Shown here: positions 62,297 to 64,000 of the stretch, one piece after another | How the letters are laid out: each line of letters begins with the position of its first letter | Numbering within the stretch: the first letter of the stretch is position 1 | Origin: Rotaria macrura | Lineage: Eukaryota; Rotifera; Eurotatoria; Philodinida; Philodinidae | Length of the DNA: 64,000 bases | Reading direction: 5' to 3' | Assembly: GCA_900239685.1 (NCBI GenBank) | Contig: OENT01000176.1 | Span: forward strand, 1-64,000 | The notes under the pieces: generated by a model | Databases searched by the model: none | Seen by the model: the letters and a program-made list of their open reading frames with translations, nothing else | What the model was told of the DNA's origin: nothing | Translations under genes and position numbers: made by a program

Positions 62297-63405
62297 CATA
62301 GAACGGATCATCCATCTCTATAATAAATAAATAATTACGTTTTCGACGATCGCAAAAGTTATCAGAAGTCTACTTTGTAAGTGTAAGAATTTGAGCCTTT
62401 TTTAAATACTCAAAACAGATTCTATGTCGACATCTTCAAAGTCAGGCACATGCAAATTCATACTTGTGTTCACTCTCATCTATAGTGACATAGAAGTATT
62501 GATATAATTTATAAAAAGAAATGTATTATTCAATCTAATTATGCATTCAATCAAGCATGAGATGAATATCAATGACAAGCCCTAGTTATTTATTTTTATT
62601 CAATTTTGAATTAAAAAAAAATAAAGAAAAGAATTGGTTTCTCTGTTTTTATTGATTGTCATGATTTTCTATGATCAAAAATATTCTCAATCAACCACAT
62701 CCGTATGAATAGAGTGGATGCTCAACTAATGAATAAACTACCATCACGGTGAATATATTCGTATTGCGATCCTTCACTTACAAAACACTACGAAAAAATA
62801 TAAATAATCGATTTGATCGTTATTAATAAAGTTTTCTTAGTATAATTCTGATGATCTTGATTGTCATTCGTTGATTAAATGATTATTTTGCATTAGCTAT
62901 CGAGAACGTTGAGTGCAGCGTTTTAGTTTCCGATGAGGTCATTTCGGTACTCATTTAGAATAAAACTAGTTTTCATTTTATTTCTAAAGGTTTTTTTCAA
63001 CTGCATGCTTTCTCCTTACTTCTGCCAGGTAAATTAAATTATTTTTCTGATTGAATTTGTGAAGCTCACAAAACATTTTTTTCGACATTCCCTAAGTATA
63101 TCTGTTCTAAGGTCATGCTACGTTATGGTAACATGCAACTTATATTGGAACTCCATGTAACCACCACCGATAAGATGTGAAATCTACGTAATAGCTAATC
63201 CAACTAATACGTTCTTCGTTGTTTTATTGTCTTTTCTCTAATAAAAAGTTCGATCAACAATATTTGAATCGACAAAAAGATTGCCTAGAAGTTCTCAAAG
63301 CCTATATAAATTTGCTTCGATGTAATGAAAAGTTGGCATTAACATCAAAGTGATTGCGAACACGTATTTACTTTGTAGTTGCCATCTCTATTCGATTTGT
63401 GAAAC
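61549..63405. other. Gene-free stretch with an AG microsatellite
   Basis: An (AG)n run occupies 62266-62294. No gene was recognised. Confidence 0.4.
62266..62294. repeat. (AG)n microsatellite
   Basis: About 14 tandem AG units. Confidence 0.9.
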
Positions 63406-63571
63406 ATGAGGAACTGGCACTTAGATCATGGGTCAGAAGATGAAAGAAACAGGCCTAAGGCATCTTCGAAATCGACCCCCCATCCGGTTTCACTCGAATC
63501 CAGCAATAACTCGTGGGCTGCAGACATTCGTAGAAATGAAGAAAATCAAATAAGAAATCAGGAACGGTATG
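63406..63571 (+). CDS. Probable first exon of an unidentified gene running off the window
   Basis: ATG 63406 in a good context (GAAACATGAG) opens a GC-richer, polar, protein-like frame of about 55 codons (MRNWHLDHGSEDERNR..., later NNSWAADIRRNEENQ). It reaches a strong donor, GAACG|GTATGT, near 63566-63571; read through, the frame stops at 63615. The peptide is Ser/Pro/Asn/Arg-rich and probably disordered. No downstream exon is visible before 64000, so the gene most likely continues outside the window. Family not recognised. Confidence 0.4.
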
Positions 63572-63615
63572 TCACTTATTCAGATTTGGGTAAATTGAAA
63601 AAAAAACACACGTGA

Positions 63616-64000
63616 CTCAGTCTTTCATGTTAAGTTTGATTATAAACATCAGGATAATTTTACTATGGTCGCTTTAATCATACGCAAGTGACCGATTCTA
63701 GGTAGACGTAGGTGAGTTTGTATAGAATGGGACACTGCATACCATTCGGTTTCGATTGTGTAAGAACAAAACCTTATTACCAACACTTGAAATGTCATCC
63801 TATTCTATTAAGAATCATGCGATGTTGTTTTACATGAAGTCTCATTCATGTTTTGTACTAGTCATTACTTTGGGATGTAAAAACTAGTTAGTAGAACATA
63901 CTAGATTTTTTATAGGGTTTTGTGACACTGATACCAACATAGCCAAAAAACAAATCATGATTTTTGGGTTGAAATAAGAATCTGTGAATTTGTAAGTTAC
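63616..64000. other. Right edge, no gene seen
   Basis: Probably intronic if the 63406 exon belongs to a spliced gene; nothing was recognised. Confidence 0.3.

Noticed and set aside
1..64000. CRISPR arrays, prokaryotic operons, rRNA genes or phage-like modules
   Set aside because: None were seen; spliced genes, isolated single genes and animal DNA transposons point to a eukaryotic nuclear locus.

Overview
The window looks like nuclear DNA of a small invertebrate, most likely a bdelloid rotifer. It is AT-rich (roughly 70% by eye). Genes carry short GT-AG introns of about 50-60 bp, there are long non-coding gaps, and several decayed or non-autonomous DNA transposons of animal type are present. 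The rotifer assignment is an inference from gene style and from a bacterial/fungal-type protoglobin; no marker gene proves it. Two single N positions (48344 and 54815) show this is an assembled sequence with local ambiguity.

Layout. 0-10 kb: a GC-rich open segment at the left edge, then mostly featureless DNA containing a decayed hAT element (5003-6153) and a foldback element (8788-9247). 10.6-15.2 kb: an intronless ubiquitin-conjugating E2 gene (+), a convergent four-helix claudin-like membrane protein (-), a diverged inverted repeat, and a small single-pass membrane protein (-). 18.7-22.8 kb: a 13-exon SLC6-type sodium-dependent transporter (+) encoding 677 residues; its one long intron holds a foldback element. 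23-27.5 kb: a SAM-like gene relic, a fragment of a CCCAGG-ended element, a piggyBac-like MITE, a second CCCAGG element, and an orphan first-exon-like ORF.

30-34.3 kb: a five-exon dual-specificity/tyrosine phosphatase-like gene (-) and a two-exon, low-complexity, single-pass protein with an HTH-like C-terminus (-). 34.3-47.8 kb is almost empty except for an intronless protoglobin (40779-41420) ending in a CaaX-like tetrapeptide, and a ~920 bp inverted duplication. 47.8-49 kb is a striking 1.1 kb element with palindromic CGTAAACG-type subterminal arrays. 49.8-59.2 kb contains a membrane-anchored gamma-glutamylcyclotransferase-like gene (+), a Tc1/mariner DD37E element with 24-bp TIRs and TA duplications (54030-55265), and a membrane-anchored 5'-nucleotidase-family gene (+). 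A near-perfect 408 bp palindrome (61141-61548) and a probable first exon (63406-63571) close the window.

The genes do not form a pathway or cluster; they are isolated housekeeping, transport and signalling genes. The most unusual items are the lipid-modifiable protoglobin, the CCCAGG element family with dense palindromic subterminal motifs, and the young 61 kb foldback.
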